From: Dyella flava
GTDB taxonomy: Bacteria; Pseudomonadota; Gammaproteobacteria; Xanthomonadales; Rhodanobacteraceae
Assembly: GCF_016904955.1 (NCBI RefSeq)
Contig: NZ_JADIKE010000027.1
Coordinates: 108,814-172,813, forward strand
DNA: 64,000 nucleotides
Reading direction: 5' to 3'
Shown: positions 63,401-64,000 of the stretch, piece by piece
How the letters are laid out: the number at the start of each line of letters is the position of its first letter
Numbering within the stretch: position 1 is the first letter of the stretch
The notes under the pieces: model-generated
Told to the model about the DNA's origin: nothing
Seen by the model: the letters and a program-made list of their open reading frames with translations, nothing else
Databases searched by the model: none
Program-made: the position numbers and the translations under genes

Positions 63401-64000
63401 TCTCGTGCGCTTCGCTATGCACGTCCTGCGCGTCGGTGAGGTGGATGTCGTGGCCGGCAGCCAGGGTCAACGCGTTGCCGGCGTTGAGATAGGCGGCTTG
63501 TGCATGGAGGTCGTTGCCGGCGGCCACGCTGAGGTTGTTGCCACCGAGGTACGTGCCCACGGCGTCGGTGTCGCTGCTCGTATCCTGCGTAATGGTTTTG
63601 CTGCTGCTGAGGAAACCGCTCTTGGCGGTCACCGTGTTGCGCGAGGTGCTGTGGGTTTCCTGCCCCGCCATGAGGTTGATGTCGTGGCCGGCCATCAGTA
63701 CGGCGTCGCCGTTGGCACTGGTGATCGCACCGGCCACACTAGTGAGGTTGTTACCTGCAGTGATCGCCACGCCGTTGAACGCATCAATGCTCGTGCCGTG
63801 CAACGTTTCGTCGTATTGCCCCGTGCTGACCAGGGTTTTGCCGGCATAACCCATGGTGGCCTGGGTGCGCTGATCGGTGACGGCGTTGAGGGTGATGTCG
63901 TGACCGGCTGACAATGCAAGCTGGTCGCCCGCGCCGAGCTGTGCACCCTGGCTGATGAGGTCGTTACCGGCCACCAGTTGCGCACTGCCGCCCACCGTGA
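60456..64000 (-). CDS. Filamentous haemagglutinin / CdiA-like exoprotein, C-terminal part
   Basis: The frame is open from the stop at 60456 to the window edge, so the N-terminus with signal and TPS secretion domain lies beyond base 64000. At least 1180 residues are visible: many haemagglutinin repeats of the AAGNDL / AGHDI type forming a beta-helix, a Gly/Ser-rich linker (GGGYSSGGGGYGGSGF), a pre-toxin region (LDNQALAPIFDAQKVQ, LGGGDALQGALGA, LHPDEITLAKKLEGESGG) and a C-terminal toxin domain (PDYISVSGGGLGLGG, PGASFAAGW, CAILCAGANHAYGGDTAIE). It is probably a type Vb contact-dependent toxin on the cell surface. The TpsB transporter is not in this window. Confidence 0.85.
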   Translation of the reverse strand, partial: TVGGSAQLVAGNDLISQGAQLGAGDQLALSAGHDITLNAVTDQRTQATMGYAGKTLVSTGQYDETLHGTSIDAFNGVAITAGNNLTSVAGAITSANGDAVLMAGHDINLMAGQETHSTSRNTVTAKSGFLSSSKTITQDTSSDTDAVGTYLGGNNLSVAAGNDLHAQAAYLNAGNALTLAAGHDIHLTDAQDVHSEAHETQTKSFSFFSTSSKRFGSVDPEWRSHSSSTQITQSTSVGSVLSGDSVTVAAGHDLAATNAQIVGTDNVLLAAGNNLTLNAGQNTYDYQQADGSSHSGLMNNGGLSVLIGSRSTKDTTTVHDVSYNGSTVGSVNGSVTLSAGNDVHITGSDVLSNTATTIVGKQVTIDAAVGTTDITQTQKVSQGGINFGIGGTAANVANSVYYSAQRGSQVHDDRLKALYAAQAAQTLFSSGAGQGMGLNPGQTGADAIANAAQGKAGIDFKIGIGGSSASSTTTSHDDTTYGSTVRSNGNVTIAATGGDLDIIGSQISGDNVALAAANNLNMLSQQETHTLQSNNQNTSAGVGVLFGTSGFGIYAQAAAGRGNAHGNGVTHTDSTINADGTLTLISGNDTTIKGAQLAGNQVIASIGNNLLIQSEQDTDDYASKQWQASGQVVIGYGGMSSGGGLSYNQSKVNSHYASVTDVSGIQAGDDGFDITVGGNTHLIGGVIASSADPGNNVLNTGSLTYESIHNDANYSASSVGFGGGYSSGGGGYGGSGFSGAPNPGITQKESSSSDTHAGIAQGTIIVRDNPNQDLSGLNRNPTLDNQALAPIFDAQKVQEKLEMGQVAGQVGMTAAGDLASYMANHATTPEQRASWSDGGTNKALLHGLVGAATAALGGGDALQGALGAVASEAASGAMQRYLDDNKITDPVQRNALMQLASMAIGDVVGGGTGASTALQGDVYNRQLHPDEITLAKKLEGESGGLYTQEQIEDALRISGNNTLKEDAFNGFLIDSNDASGIYDTSARWILEKSPDGKQIFLMQQLSTQISPDLANFISSSTGGASSPYSWTNEQLGMRTPKEPYIPYLAAIPDYISVSGGGLGLGGSIALNVHTGQVYAGGSGNTPVLPGASFAAGWLPSNLGESSATSAGNTRDFLTGASFNTSLCAILCAGANHAYGGDTAIELGGGIKVPAKGGAISTGVMAPIFSLPFTSGDKGEK

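Noticed and set aside
61305..63911. Very long rightward open frame (868 codons) opposite the haemagglutinin repeats
   Set aside because: It is the antisense shadow of a low-complexity repeat gene: alanine/valine/glycine-rich with no domain, while the leftward frame has clear haemagglutinin repeats.
1..64000. CRISPR array, rRNA or tRNA genes
   Set aside because: I scanned for regularly spaced short repeats, cloverleaf-like clusters and conserved rRNA words and saw none. The repeats present are REP palindromes and dispersed GC-rich hairpins.

Overview
The window is about 62% GC and gene-dense. MmyB-type XRE regulators, DHA2 efflux systems, a GCG/CRPN-like secreted protein, TGGGTTACGCTGCG-type REP palindromes and CCCCTCACCCC-type dispersed repeats together suggest a free-living gammaproteobacterium of the Xanthomonadales, most likely Rhodanobacteraceae (Dyella/Luteibacter/Rhodanobacter type). 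This assignment is inference from gene style; no rRNA or tRNA gene was found.

Region 1 (1-20 kb) is a patchwork of stress, detoxification and sensing genes. It holds XRE and LysR regulators, a redoxin, a DHA2 exporter, an Old Yellow Enzyme, an exported epoxide hydrolase, a universal stress protein, a secreted alpha/beta hydrolase, an OmpR-type two-component pair with an adjacent BMP-like binding protein, small secreted proteins, and a 1004-aa beta-propeller sensor kinase without its own response regulator. Downstream of the epoxide hydrolase lie two tandem 255-bp units of REP palindromes mixed with broken copies of its 3' end. A further 18-codon relic of such a gene survives 8 kb away, beside another REP pair.

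Region 2 (19.5-32.5 kb) is a ten-gene leftward array, probably an operon: cysteine hydrolase, XapX protein, YtcJ-like amidohydrolase, DoxX, double-VOC protein, alginate-export-like porin, outer-membrane factor, DHA2 transporter, HlyD adaptor and D-2-hydroxyacid dehydrogenase. It looks like a catabolism or detoxification plus tripartite efflux module. A NarL-type response regulator starts divergently from it, and a convergent, sensorless HisKA_3 kinase follows.

Region 3 (32.6-48 kb) has a TehA-like channel, a TonB-dependent receptor, a Pr6Pr membrane protein, and an intact glutarate hydroxylase/L-2-hydroxyglutarate oxidase pair flanked by three genes each broken by a single-base frameshift (LysR, FUSC, MFS). 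It then has a mercuric-reductase-like flavoprotein, an uncharacterised trio (lipoprotein, small helical protein, WFDxxMxRVSG membrane protein) and a 441-bp element with 82-bp terminal inverted repeats.

Region 4 (48-57 kb) has a LysR gene divergent from a hydrolase/DUF427/SDR operon, an XRE/SDR divergent pair with palindromic operators, a ferritin-like diiron protein, a methyltransferase and a small coiled-coil protein with a perfect 20-bp operator. Region 5 (57.3-64 kb) is the AT-richer tail of a contact-dependent-inhibition-like locus. A filamentous haemagglutinin runs in from beyond the right edge and is followed by a membrane-anchored putative immunity gene. A second orphan toxin module follows, built on the same pre-toxin region and the same C-terminal domain, with two or three more small putative immunity genes.
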